Positions 1-6,744 of a DNA stretch of 7,980 nt are shown in pieces; positions within the stretch are counted from its first letter, which is position 1; every line of letters begins with the position of its first letter. The notes beneath the pieces are model-generated. The model was not told the DNA's origin and ran no database searches. It saw only the letters and a program-made list of their open reading frames with translations. Source of the DNA: JANRKG01 sp033763635 (lineage in GTDB: Bacteria > Cyanobacteriota > Cyanobacteriia > GCF-001939115); NCBI GenBank assembly GCA_033763635.1, contig JANRKG010000302.1, forward strand, positions 1 to 7,980, read 5' to 3'. The position numbers and the translations under genes are program-made.

Positions 1-197
1 AGCGTTCGTACCATTGCAGAGGGTTGCTCGGTTGCTTTCTCTCCCTCTGCAAGAATTTCGGCGATTCCATCCCGCTCTGTTTTTTTGGGAGACCGATCGC
101 CCGATTCCGTGACCGTTTGTTGAGAATCAGGGGTGACTAAATCCCTCACCCCTTCAGTTTCAGGTTTTGTGGGTTGGTTTTCTGCTGTACTCATCAT
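1..197 (-). CDS. 5' part of an unrecognised gene downstream of the STAND ATPase, cut by the window edge
   Basis: The frame is open from an ATG at 195-197 to the window edge, giving 65 codons with no stop. A second in-frame ATG follows at once (192-194). AGGA at 203-206 lies 5 nt before the first ATG and 8 nt before the second, a good ribosome binding site. The visible peptide begins MMSTAENQPTKPETEG. It is polar and rich in Glu, Thr, Ser, Pro and Lys, with no hydrophobic segment, so it is probably a disordered leader to a domain outside the window. The start lies 15 nt after the stop of the STAND gene on the same strand, so co-transcription and translational coupling are likely. The function cannot be inferred from this part; it could be an effector or partner of the STAND protein, or unrelated. 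Confidence 0.78.
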   Translation of the reverse strand, partial: MMSTAENQPTKPETEGVRDLVTPDSQQTVTESGDRSPKKTERDGIAEILAEGEKATEQPSAMVRT

Positions 198-212
198 CTT
201 TTTCCTGACTTA

Positions 213-3200
213 TTATGAGTCTCGTTCAACGGCTCCTAGTGCTTTCAGGGTAGCGATCTGGGTTGGGGTTAATCCCGTCACCCCTGTGATGTCCATTCCC
301 TCATAAGGACGATCGCTTCTCATCATCTGCAAACATTTTCCCAGCGTAACATCCCACAACCGAATCGTTCCGTCCTCGCTGCAACTGGCTAACCCGTTCC
401 CATCGGCACGAAAAGCAACCGACCAGACCACTTGTTCGTGCCCGGTCAAGGTTCTCAAGCATTGCCCGGACTGACTATCCCACAGTTTGATCACGCTATC
501 TTCCCCTGCACTTGCCAGGATTTTGCCATCCGGACTAAACGCGAGACTGCGGACTCGATCGCAATGGCCTACCAATGTTTGCAAACAGTCTCCGGTCTGC
601 CAATCCCAAAGTTTGAGGGTCCGATCGCCACTGCCACTTGCGAACCGTTGACCACAGGGACTAAACGCAATGGTTAACACCCAATCCTGATGTCCCTGGA
701 GAGTTCTCACACAAATGCCCGTTGTCATGTCCCAAATCTTGATGGTCTGGTCATCACTGCTGCTTGCCAGTACTCCCTGAACGTCATTTTCGATACCCGA
801 TGCAAGGGGATGAAACGCAACCGCTTTTACGGCCTGGATGTGGCCTTCCAGGGTTTGCAAACATTCTCCGGTCTGCCAGTCCCAAAGTTTAACAGTACGA
901 TCGCCACTACCACTGACCATCCATCTCCCATCTAGGCTGAAGCGAATGGATTGTACCCACCCTTGATGCCCCCGGATGGTTCGCAAACATTCCCCAGTCT
1001 TCAAATCCCAGAGCTTAATCGTTTGGTCATCGCTGCCACTGGCGACAATAGGTTGATGTTGGGCAGTGGCAAACTCACGCACTGGAACAAAGGCAACTGT
1101 AGAAACCATGTCCGTATGACCGGATAAAACTTGGCGGCACTCTCCTGTTGTTACATCCCAAACCCTGATCAACGAGTCTTCCCCGCTGCTAACCAACCCC
1201 TGACCATCAGGACTAAAAGCAACCGATAACATCCAGTTTTTGTAACTTTTTAGTGTTCTCAAGCACCGTCCGGTTGCCCGATCCCAGAGCTTGATAGTGC
1301 GATCGTCACTGGCACTTACCATCATCTGTCCATCTGCACTGAAGCTCACTAACCAAACGGAGCCAGTATGTTCCTGCAACGTCTGGTAACACTTCCCAGT
1401 TGCAACATCCCACAGCCTAATGGTTTGGTCGTCACTTGCAGTTGCCAACGATTTTCCATCGGGCGTAAATGCAACAGACCACACCTGACTCTCGTAAGGC
1501 AGCGTGCGAATACAGTGACCCGTCTCCAGATTCCAAAGCTGAACAGACTTACCATCGCTTCCCGTTGCCAAAGTTTGCCCATCCTGGCTCAGATCCAGAG
1601 CCAACATCCAGTTGATGGATGACTTAATGACCTGCAAACAGTCCCCTGTCTTGCTATCCCACACCCGAATTGTGCCGTCCTGACTCGCACTGAGTAACCT
1701 TTGCCCATCCGTGCAAAATTTGACACAGAGAACCCGATTTGTATGTTCCTGCAAAACTTTCAGACAGTCACCCTTCAAATTCAGAGTTCCACGCAAATGC
1801 GGCGAAATATCCCATACCCGAATTGTCTGGTCATGACTGCCACTAATCAACCGTTGACCCTCTGGGCTGAAGGCGATCGACAATACCCGATGGGTATGCC
1901 CCCGCAGCGTTTTGAGGCACTGCCCAGACGACACATCCCACACCCGAATCGTCTGGTCATGGCTCCCACTGGCTAGCAGATTCCCATCCGGGCTAAAGGC
2001 CAGGGTTTGCACTCCACCCGCATGTCCCCTGCAAGTCAGTAATTGTTTACTGTCTGACACCTGCCAGAGGCAAATTTCGTTATCAATTCCCGTTGCCAGC
2101 AATTTGCTGTCGGGGCTAAAGGCCACAAACAACACATCCCCAGGCGTTTGCGTAAACACTGACTTTGTTAAATCTGCGTGGGAAAAGTTCACCCGTTGCA
2201 GATTCATTCCCTGTAAATAAGCTTGCCAAATGGTTAAGTGGGAAAAGTCATACCCATCTAGATTTACCTGCAATCGCCAAAGTAAGTTAATTAAATTCCC
2301 TGCTGCGTAGCTCGGTTTCTGGGGTAACGATCGCAACTTCGCAAGTAACAAATTCAACTGTTGCACAACATTTTTTTGATCACCCAGCAGCATTAACAGG
2401 CGATCGGCGATCGGTTGCAGGATCAGATGAATTTGAGCCTCTCTTAAATAATCCTTTGCCTGTGCTTTGATCAGAGCATAGCGCTGTAATCGCACGATCT
2501 CCTCATTCATGACCTCCTGACAGATCTGTTCGATCAAGTGATCAGTCACATATTCCATCACGACAGGTTGTTGAGTGAACGTAACCCTGCGCTTCTCAAT
2601 GAGGGAACGCAGTTGTAGTGACTCCAATGCTTCCAGCAATGCTTTCTGAGGAACACTGGGAAGGATGTCAGCCTGTAATTCCGCTAGCGACACCCATTCG
2701 CGATGAATGGCTAACCACACCATCACCTGTTTTTCTAAATCAGAGAGTCGATTAAATTGCTGACCCAGCAGGTCAGAAATATCACCAAAAATGCGAGTTC
2801 CCTGCTCCAAAAAAGCAACCACATTGCCGTCAAACAATTCTTGAATGGTTGTTGCAACTATCTTTAATGCGAGGGGATTTCCGGTGTAGTGGTTGATGAG
2901 CGTTTCTGCCTCGACTTCCGAAATCAGAAATCCCTTCTCTTGCAGAATTTCCTGTCCCTCTTCCTGCCCCAGTCCAGAGAGCCGCAGCGATCGAATCGGA
3001 AGATGCTGACCTTCTTGCACCCCTAATCCTCTAGGTTTCTCCCGACTGGTAATCACCAAACAACTCTCATGGGAAGACTCCCCCACACAGCGCAGGAGGT
3101 GCCCATAGCCCTCGTACCCTTCCCGGTAGCCTCCCGCCCGTTCATCCCTCCCCAGAATGGCTTCTCCATTGTCTAACACCAGCAAACAACGGGAGGCACG

Positions 3201-3980
3201 TAGATAGTCCAACAATCGGGTTACTTTGCCATCCAGGGAAGTGGGTAAGTCCGTTAATTGCTGGTTTGAGAGAATATTGAGCAGATGGGTCAGCAATTCC
3301 TCAATGGGTGGGGCATTGCGGAGCGATCGCCAGATCACACACTCAAACTCATCCTGCACTTGCTCCGCCAACTTCACGGATAGGGCTGTCTTACCAATGC
3401 CACCCATGCCCAACAGCATCACCAGACGGCAACGATCGCGAGCAATCCAATCCTGCAACAAAACCAACTCCTCAGTACGTCCGTAGAAGGTGGCGCTATC
3501 AGGTGCTTCTCCCCAATCCCGGATTTGCTGGGAGGGAGGCGATGGAGGGCGATCGTCGGCTGCTTCCCCAGTCACTTGTTTGGACCGGAGCGGGCGCAGT
3601 CGTTCCCATTCCTCCTCAAGCTGGCGCAGATTTGCAGCAATGTCTTGCCGCCGATACCAGAGCTTGAGGGTGAAGTGCCAATCTTCTGAACCCTGGGTAA
3701 CTGGGCGATTATCCTCCAAGATTCCTACAAAATCCTGTAACCGTCTCAGCACTTCGCGGACTTGTTCATTTGTCAATTTGGCAGTTTGACGGCCTTGATT
3801 CACGAGGTTGACCAGATGGCGAAGTTTCGTTCTGACAACAAATTGTTTTTCCGTTTGCCAATTGATCTGAATGGGTAAAATGTTCGGCTCCTCCCATTCC
3901 CCATTGGCATAGTCCAGAAGCGTCTCTAAGAAACGTTTTGTTCGCTGCTTTACCTGGGGTCCATAGTTAGGTCTTGCCAT
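213..3980 (-). CDS. STAND-class NB-ARC ATPase with fourteen WD40 repeats
   Basis: A 1255-residue signal-transducing P-loop ATPase. Residues 1-130 form an all-helical N-terminal domain with the conserved-looking stretch GSEDWHFTLKLWYRR (97-111), followed by a Pro/Ser linker (140-160). The NB-ARC shows Walker A GMGGIGKT (191-198), Walker B LLVLDN (266-271), a sensor-1 Arg in VITSRE (309-314) and GNPLAL (367-372). A winged-helix region (about 405-480) and helices (485-570) follow, then a pentapeptide-like linker (573-606). Fourteen WD repeats have their Trp at 639, 681, 723, 774, 816, 857, 899, 941, 991, 1033, 1083, 1125, 1167 and 1209, enough for two seven-bladed propellers. The tail (1216-1255) contains PYEGMDITGVTGL. 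The ATG is preceded by GAAGGA (3986-3991), 5 nt away. No signal peptide or membrane segment is seen, so it is likely cytosolic. In this family ADP/ATP exchange drives oligomerisation; ligand and output are unknown here. No caspase or TIR signature is visible. Confidence 0.96.
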   Translation of the reverse strand: MARPNYGPQVKQRTKRFLETLLDYANGEWEEPNILPIQINWQTEKQFVVRTKLRHLVNLVNQGRQTAKLTNEQVREVLRRLQDFVGILEDNRPVTQGSEDWHFTLKLWYRRQDIAANLRQLEEEWERLRPLRSKQVTGEAADDRPPSPPSQQIRDWGEAPDSATFYGRTEELVLLQDWIARDRCRLVMLLGMGGIGKTALSVKLAEQVQDEFECVIWRSLRNAPPIEELLTHLLNILSNQQLTDLPTSLDGKVTRLLDYLRASRCLLVLDNGEAILGRDERAGGYREGYEGYGHLLRCVGESSHESCLVITSREKPRGLGVQEGQHLPIRSLRLSGLGQEEGQEILQEKGFLISEVEAETLINHYTGNPLALKIVATTIQELFDGNVVAFLEQGTRIFGDISDLLGQQFNRLSDLEKQVMVWLAIHREWVSLAELQADILPSVPQKALLEALESLQLRSLIEKRRVTFTQQPVVMEYVTDHLIEQICQEVMNEEIVRLQRYALIKAQAKDYLREAQIHLILQPIADRLLMLLGDQKNVVQQLNLLLAKLRSLPQKPSYAAGNLINLLWRLQVNLDGYDFSHLTIWQAYLQGMNLQRVNFSHADLTKSVFTQTPGDVLFVAFSPDSKLLATGIDNEICLWQVSDSKQLLTCRGHAGGVQTLAFSPDGNLLASGSHDQTIRVWDVSSGQCLKTLRGHTHRVLSIAFSPEGQRLISGSHDQTIRVWDISPHLRGTLNLKGDCLKVLQEHTNRVLCVKFCTDGQRLLSASQDGTIRVWDSKTGDCLQVIKSSINWMLALDLSQDGQTLATGSDGKSVQLWNLETGHCIRTLPYESQVWSVAFTPDGKSLATASDDQTIRLWDVATGKCYQTLQEHTGSVWLVSFSADGQMMVSASDDRTIKLWDRATGRCLRTLKSYKNWMLSVAFSPDGQGLVSSGEDSLIRVWDVTTGECRQVLSGHTDMVSTVAFVPVREFATAQHQPIVASGSDDQTIKLWDLKTGECLRTIRGHQGWVQSIRFSLDGRWMVSGSGDRTVKLWDWQTGECLQTLEGHIQAVKAVAFHPLASGIENDVQGVLASSSDDQTIKIWDMTTGICVRTLQGHQDWVLTIAFSPCGQRFASGSGDRTLKLWDWQTGDCLQTLVGHCDRVRSLAFSPDGKILASAGEDSVIKLWDSQSGQCLRTLTGHEQVVWSVAFRADGNGLASCSEDGTIRLWDVTLGKCLQMMRSDRPYEGMDITGVTGLTPTQIATLKALGAVERDS
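564..770 (-). repeat. WD40 two-blade unit, copy B (blades 11-12)
   Basis: Encodes residues 1071-1139 of the STAND protein. It aligns without gaps to residues 979-1047 (copy A, 840-1046), with 47 of 69 residues identical by eye. At the DNA level, 577-614 and 853-890 match at 36 of 38 bases. The offset is exactly 276 bp (92 codons). Each copy is preceded in the protein by a blade lengthened by about 8 residues, so the lengthened loop appears to have been duplicated along with the two blades. Confidence 0.8.
840..1046 (-). repeat. WD40 two-blade unit, copy A (blades 9-10)
   Basis: Encodes residues 979-1047. It is the partner of copy B 276 bp away, sharing the SGSGDRT and KLWDWQTG strings of blades 10 and 12 and SDDQTIK of blades 9 and 11. 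The pair looks like an internal duplication inside the second propeller. Confidence 0.8.
3323..3330. repeat. HIP1 octamer GCGATCGC
   Basis: An exact copy of the palindromic HIP1 octamer that is over-represented in many cyanobacterial genomes. It lies inside the NB-ARC coding region and serves mainly as a clue to the host lineage. Confidence 0.9.
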
Positions 3981-4194
3981 TTCGATCCTTCAAAGTTTTG
4001 AGAAAGTTTGGGTCATCCCCGAACTGCTGGTCTCTCCCCAACCTCCTCTGTCCATTATTCTAGGCGGCTTTGAGACGGATAGAGGAAGGCATTGGCTTTG
4101 GGGCAATTCCCCGAAAGAGAGTAGGTTCAAGCGTTCAGAGAAACACAAATCAGAACGCCTACCAATGACTCACCAATCGTAGGAGACAAGAACA
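3981..4194. promoter_or_regulatory. Divergent intergenic region between the STAND gene and the beta-trefoil gene
   Basis: These 214 bp must carry the promoters of both divergent genes unless their transcripts start elsewhere. On the minus strand TAGAAT (4057-4062) is a possible -10 box for the STAND gene, about 75 bp before its ATG, but no good -35 box lies 16-18 bp further upstream. No convincing sigma70-type promoter was found for the plus-strand gene. A short GGGG-CAATT-CCCC stem-loop lies at 4100-4112. Ribosome binding sites stand at both ends: GAAGGA (3986-3991, minus) and AGGAG (4181-4185, plus). Confidence 0.4.
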
Positions 4195-5610
4195 ATGGCT
4201 TTCTTTGATGTACTACAGTTTCGGGTTCATAGTGTCGAATGTGTGCGGGAAACAAGTAAGAGCTTCCCTGAACTTGATCCCGATGCGATCGACCTCAGTA
4301 TCGTCGCGATCGACGAGTCGGGAGATACGGACATTTCCAATCCAATATTGGCAGGAACGAACTTTCGGACGGGAACTCAGGTTAACTTTCCCACTCCCCT
4401 CGTGCTCTACCAATTTAACGTGAACGAAATCCCCGATTTTCCCCGCAGCTATACCGCCCTGTTAACGTTGACAGAGCGGGATGACGAGCCGTTTGGCAAC
4501 AGTCGGGTGAATGATGCGATTCGGGATGTTGCGCGGGCGATCACCGGATTAGTCCGTACTGTGGTCAGTTCTGCTGGCTATGGAACGATCGCATCGATTC
4601 TTTCGGGAGGTTTGGACTTTATTCTCGATCGCGTCTTTGGCGCTTTGGGAAGTGATATGTTCCCACCCCAGGCCATTCGGCAAGACATGGATGCTGCTAC
4701 CTTCTCATTTTCCGGTCGGCCTGAAGGTCCTTTGCTCACGATTACCTGTGAAGGAGTGGGCGGGTTATACCGGGTCGGCTGTTCCTGGGCACGGCGCAGT
4801 TTTGACATTCCCATTGAGAATGCCGATCCCCTTGTTGATCAGGTGTCTGTCATCTTACGAACGGGGAACGACAACTTAAGACGGGCTTCCGAAGTTGACC
4901 TGCTGATCGGACGCAATGATTCGGATTTGTTGCGCCGTCGGATTGCAACTCCCAATGAATTGAAAAATGCTTCGACCTATGCGGCTCCTACGATCGCAAT
5001 TGATCCGCCGATCCGCCTCTCTGAAATTCGGCGAGTAGGACTCGAATACTTCTCAGGGCAGGATGTGGTCTTTGACACGACGGATCATTGGCTGCTGGAT
5101 GAATTCTCAGTTCGGTGGTCGAGCCGATCGGGTGCCTCTGGTCTATTGTTTAGCCGTGCCGGAAATCCCCTCCATCGATTCGATCGTGGGGCTGCATCTC
5201 GGCGGGTTTGGGCAATCTCCCCCGGTGTAGGACGGGATAGCACCATTCGCTTCCAGCGTTCAGGAGGGCAGTTTGTCCGTCTGGTCGGGGCGAGTGCGAT
5301 CACTGCAACAGGTCTCGGTTCTGAGGCAGAAAGCCGCTTTACCTTTAGACCTGTGGGGGAAGGTAAGGTCGCGTTGCAGGCATCGAATGGCAGATTTCTA
5401 TCAGTTGCCAGTTCCCCCGATGCGATGCTTCAAGCGGCAGATGCCGCGATTGGCAGAAATAGTACCTTTGAATTTATCCTAACGGGTGCTTCAACCTTTG
5501 TTCTGCGGGCATTTAACGGACGGTACGTGACAGTACAGGGTTCGGGGATTCGATTAGCAGCGATCGCCTCTTTGCCAGAAGCACAGGAAACCTTCACCCT
5601 GGTTTTCTAG
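4195..5610 (+). CDS. Multidomain protein with PLAT/LH2-like beta-sandwich and C-terminal fascin-like beta-trefoil
   Basis: A 471-residue protein. AGGAG at 4181-4185 lies 9 nt before the ATG. There is no signal peptide: the N-terminus, MAFFDVLQFRVHSVEC, is mixed and lacks a hydrophobic core. Residues 1-95 look like a beta-rich domain I do not recognise. Residues 105-155 are helical and rich in Ala, Gly, Ile and Val, with SSAGYGTIASILSGGLDF at 125-142, and could be an amphipathic or membrane-active segment. Residues 212-330 resemble a PLAT/LH2-like beta-sandwich: LRTGNDNLR, RLSEIRRVGLEYFSG, then TTDHWLLDEFSVRW. Residues 348-471 hold three similar units, each with a G-(Q/R)-(F/Y) turn (GGQFVRL, NGRFLSV, NGRYVTV), which is the pattern of a fascin or ricin-B-like beta-trefoil and suggests binding to sugar or another polymer. 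The fold assignments come from sequence pattern only; cellular location and role are unknown. Candidate roles are a binding protein, a toxin-like protein, or a partner of the divergent STAND ATPase. Confidence 0.9.
   Translation: MAFFDVLQFRVHSVECVRETSKSFPELDPDAIDLSIVAIDESGDTDISNPILAGTNFRTGTQVNFPTPLVLYQFNVNEIPDFPRSYTALLTLTERDDEPFGNSRVNDAIRDVARAITGLVRTVVSSAGYGTIASILSGGLDFILDRVFGALGSDMFPPQAIRQDMDAATFSFSGRPEGPLLTITCEGVGGLYRVGCSWARRSFDIPIENADPLVDQVSVILRTGNDNLRRASEVDLLIGRNDSDLLRRRIATPNELKNASTYAAPTIAIDPPIRLSEIRRVGLEYFSGQDVVFDTTDHWLLDEFSVRWSSRSGASGLLFSRAGNPLHRFDRGAASRRVWAISPGVGRDSTIRFQRSGGQFVRLVGASAITATGLGSEAESRFTFRPVGEGKVALQASNGRFLSVASSPDAMLQAADAAIGRNSTFEFILTGASTFVLRAFNGRYVTVQGSGIRLAAIASLPEAQETFTLVF
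5560..5567. repeat. HIP1 octamer GCGATCGC
   Basis: The second exact HIP1 octamer in the window, near the 3' end of the beta-trefoil gene. Confidence 0.9.
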
Positions 5611-5666
5611 GCTGCTTCGTGATGCATCTGGCAAAGGCTTTCTAACTCTTGAGCAACGTGCTTCGA

Positions 5667-5712
5667 CTTCGCTCAACTCACGCATCATTCGGGGTTGAGC
5701 GAAGCCTATTTT
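5667..5712 (+). terminator. Hairpin between convergent genes, likely terminator and possibly a dispersed palindromic repeat
   Basis: CTTCGCTCAAC (5667-5677) and GTTGAGCGAAG (5694-5704) form a perfect 11-bp stem with a 16-nt loop. A T-G and a C-G pair can extend it inwards. On the plus strand it is followed by CCTATTTT (5705-5712), consistent with intrinsic termination of the beta-trefoil gene. On the minus strand it lies just past the stop of the J-domain gene but has no following U-run. The core resembles TTGAGCGAAG palindromes that I recall as dispersed in cyanobacterial genomes; that comparison is from memory. Confidence 0.6.
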
Positions 5713-5718
5713 GAGCCG

Positions 5719-6744
5719 CTAGGATTCACTCACTCGTCCATCGGGCAAGATCGTGCCATTCAGGATCGCTCCCGTTAACTTGACCATCAACCGATCCCTG
5801 GCGCGAATTTTGGCCCCTCGGAGGTCTGCCCCGCTCAGATCGGCCCCACTCAAATCTGCGCCGATCAGGTTGGCTTCCCGCAGGTCTGCTTCCCGCAGGT
5901 CTGCTTCGAGCAGGTTGGCGCGAAATAGATTGGCGCGAAACAGATTGGCTTTGTGGAGGGTGACTCGATGCAGAAAGGCATCCCGCAAATCGCTATTACT
6001 CAAGTTGGCATTGGTTAGGTTACGATGCGATAAATCCTTTTCTGCCAGGTTTGCGTTACTCAGATCTACCCCTGTCAGGTCCGGCTGGTGGGGACGAGAC
6101 GGGTTTGGGCGTGGCATAGGAGCGCTGGGACGAGGAATCGCTGGGATGGGACGGGGAGGAATCGGAGTCGGGGTGTGGGAACGGATAGGTGGGGAAACGG
6201 CGTGCTGGAAGCGAGTTTGATAAGCGTTGGTTGCTTGGACCTGAGCTTCGTCCGCTTTAGCTTGATAGGAATGGGTTGGGTCTGCTTTAGCTTGATGGGT
6301 GTTGGCTTGATGGGTGTTGGCTTGATGGGAATGATGCTGATAGGAGGTGGATTGACGGGATTGGGCTTGATGGGAATGATGCTGATGCGAATGGGCTTCG
6401 CGAGACTGGGCTTGATGGGAATGCCTCTTTCCCACCTGAGCAGTGGATTGGGAAGCCGTAGCAGCCTTTTCTGGATTTTTTTCTGGATTTTTCTGGGTTT
6501 CTTGGGCTGGGCGAGTTGAAACCGAGGGAGTGGAACGATGAGCACGCAGCAAATCACGGGCATGGTTTAGCCCTTTCATCATTTCCTGTGCCTGTTCCAT
6601 CAACTCAGGGTCATCCTTAGAGATTTGATCTGGATGCCAGATTTGTGCCAAATCCCGATAGGCACGATTCACCTCTTCCAAAGAGGCTCCTGGCTTAATC
6701 CCTAATATCTCGTAGCACCGCTTTAGATCCATCATGAGCATCAC
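5719..6744 (-). CDS. J-domain (DnaJ-like) protein with His/Gln-rich region and C-terminal pentapeptide repeats
   Basis: A 341-residue protein. The N-terminal J domain (about 6-68) has YEILGIKPGASLEEVNRAYR, then the HPD tripeptide at 37-39 that stimulates Hsp70 (DnaK) ATPase. There is no Gly/Phe region or zinc finger, so it is a class C type J-protein. Residues 107-160 are a His/Gln/Ser/Ala repeat region with 13 His. Residues 184-220 are Pro-rich. Residues 222-318 are pentapeptide repeats of the A(D/N)LxX type, predicted to form a right-handed quadrilateral beta-helix. It ends AILNGTILPDGRVSES. A likely role is recruiting DnaK to a site or client chosen by the beta-helix; this is inferred. The frame can start at GTG (6742-6744) or at ATG codons ending at 6741, 6735 or 6732. 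None has a clear Shine-Dalgarno. The J-domain homology begins at MDLKRCY, so 6732 is also plausible. Stop is TAG. It converges on the beta-trefoil gene. Confidence 0.94.
   Translation of the reverse strand: MMLMMDLKRCYEILGIKPGASLEEVNRAYRDLAQIWHPDQISKDDPELMEQAQEMMKGLNHARDLLRAHRSTPSVSTRPAQETQKNPEKNPEKAATASQSTAQVGKRHSHQAQSREAHSHQHHSHQAQSRQSTSYQHHSHQANTHQANTHQAKADPTHSYQAKADEAQVQATNAYQTRFQHAVSPPIRSHTPTPIPPRPIPAIPRPSAPMPRPNPSRPHQPDLTGVDLSNANLAEKDLSHRNLTNANLSNSDLRDAFLHRVTLHKANLFRANLFRANLLEADLREADLREANLIGADLSGADLSGADLRGAKIRARDRLMVKLTGAILNGTILPDGRVSES
5860..5949 (-). repeat. 15-bp in-frame repeats encoding pentapeptide units
   Basis: Consecutive 15-bp units encode the A(D/N)LxX coils. TTCCCGCAGGTCTGC is perfectly duplicated at 5875-5889 and 5890-5904. 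GCGAAATAGATTGGC (5920-5934) and GCGAAACAGATTGGC (5935-5949) differ at one base. The near-identity of the DNA suggests recent growth of the array by duplication. Confidence 0.85.
6261..6425 (-). repeat. 15-bp-register repeat array encoding the His/Gln-rich region
   Basis: The word CTTGAT(A/G)GG recurs at 6261, 6291, 6306, 6321, 6366 and 6411, all in the same 15-bp register. Units 6291-6305 and 6306-6320 are identical. A 21-bp block at 6321-6341 is repeated exactly at 6366-6386, 45 bp later. On the coding strand the array reads as NTHQA, SHQAQ and SHQHH style units, so this is an in-frame coding repeat, not a CRISPR. Confidence 0.85.

Noticed and set aside
432..2220. Several plus-strand open frames of 77-102 codons opposite the WD40 region
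   Set aside because: They are antisense to a strongly supported gene, and their repeated peptide patterns simply mirror the WD40 repeats. None has a recognisable domain or a convincing ribosome binding site.
213..3980. A caspase, TIR or nuclease effector within the STAND protein
   Set aside because: No catalytic His/Cys pair, TIR motif or nuclease motif could be found in residues 1-160 or elsewhere in the protein.
4100..4112. GGGG-CAATT-CCCC stem-loop in the divergent region as a terminator or operator
   Set aside because: A 4-bp stem is common by chance and has no T-run or conserved spacing to either start.
4195..4260. Signal peptide at the N-terminus of the beta-trefoil protein
   Set aside because: The first 20 residues have no positively charged start followed by a hydrophobic core, and contain several charged residues throughout.
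6261..6425. CRISPR-like array of short repeats
   Set aside because: The repeats are 15 bp or multiples, lie in frame inside a coding gene, and have no unique spacers of regular length. No cas genes are near.
5753..6519. Plus-strand frames of 155 and 143 codons, one with Gly/Leu/Met-rich runs resembling a membrane protein
   Set aside because: They are the complement of the pentapeptide and His/Gln repeat arrays. Periodic coding DNA keeps antisense frames open and makes them look repetitive; the sense strand has clear J-domain and pentapeptide homology.
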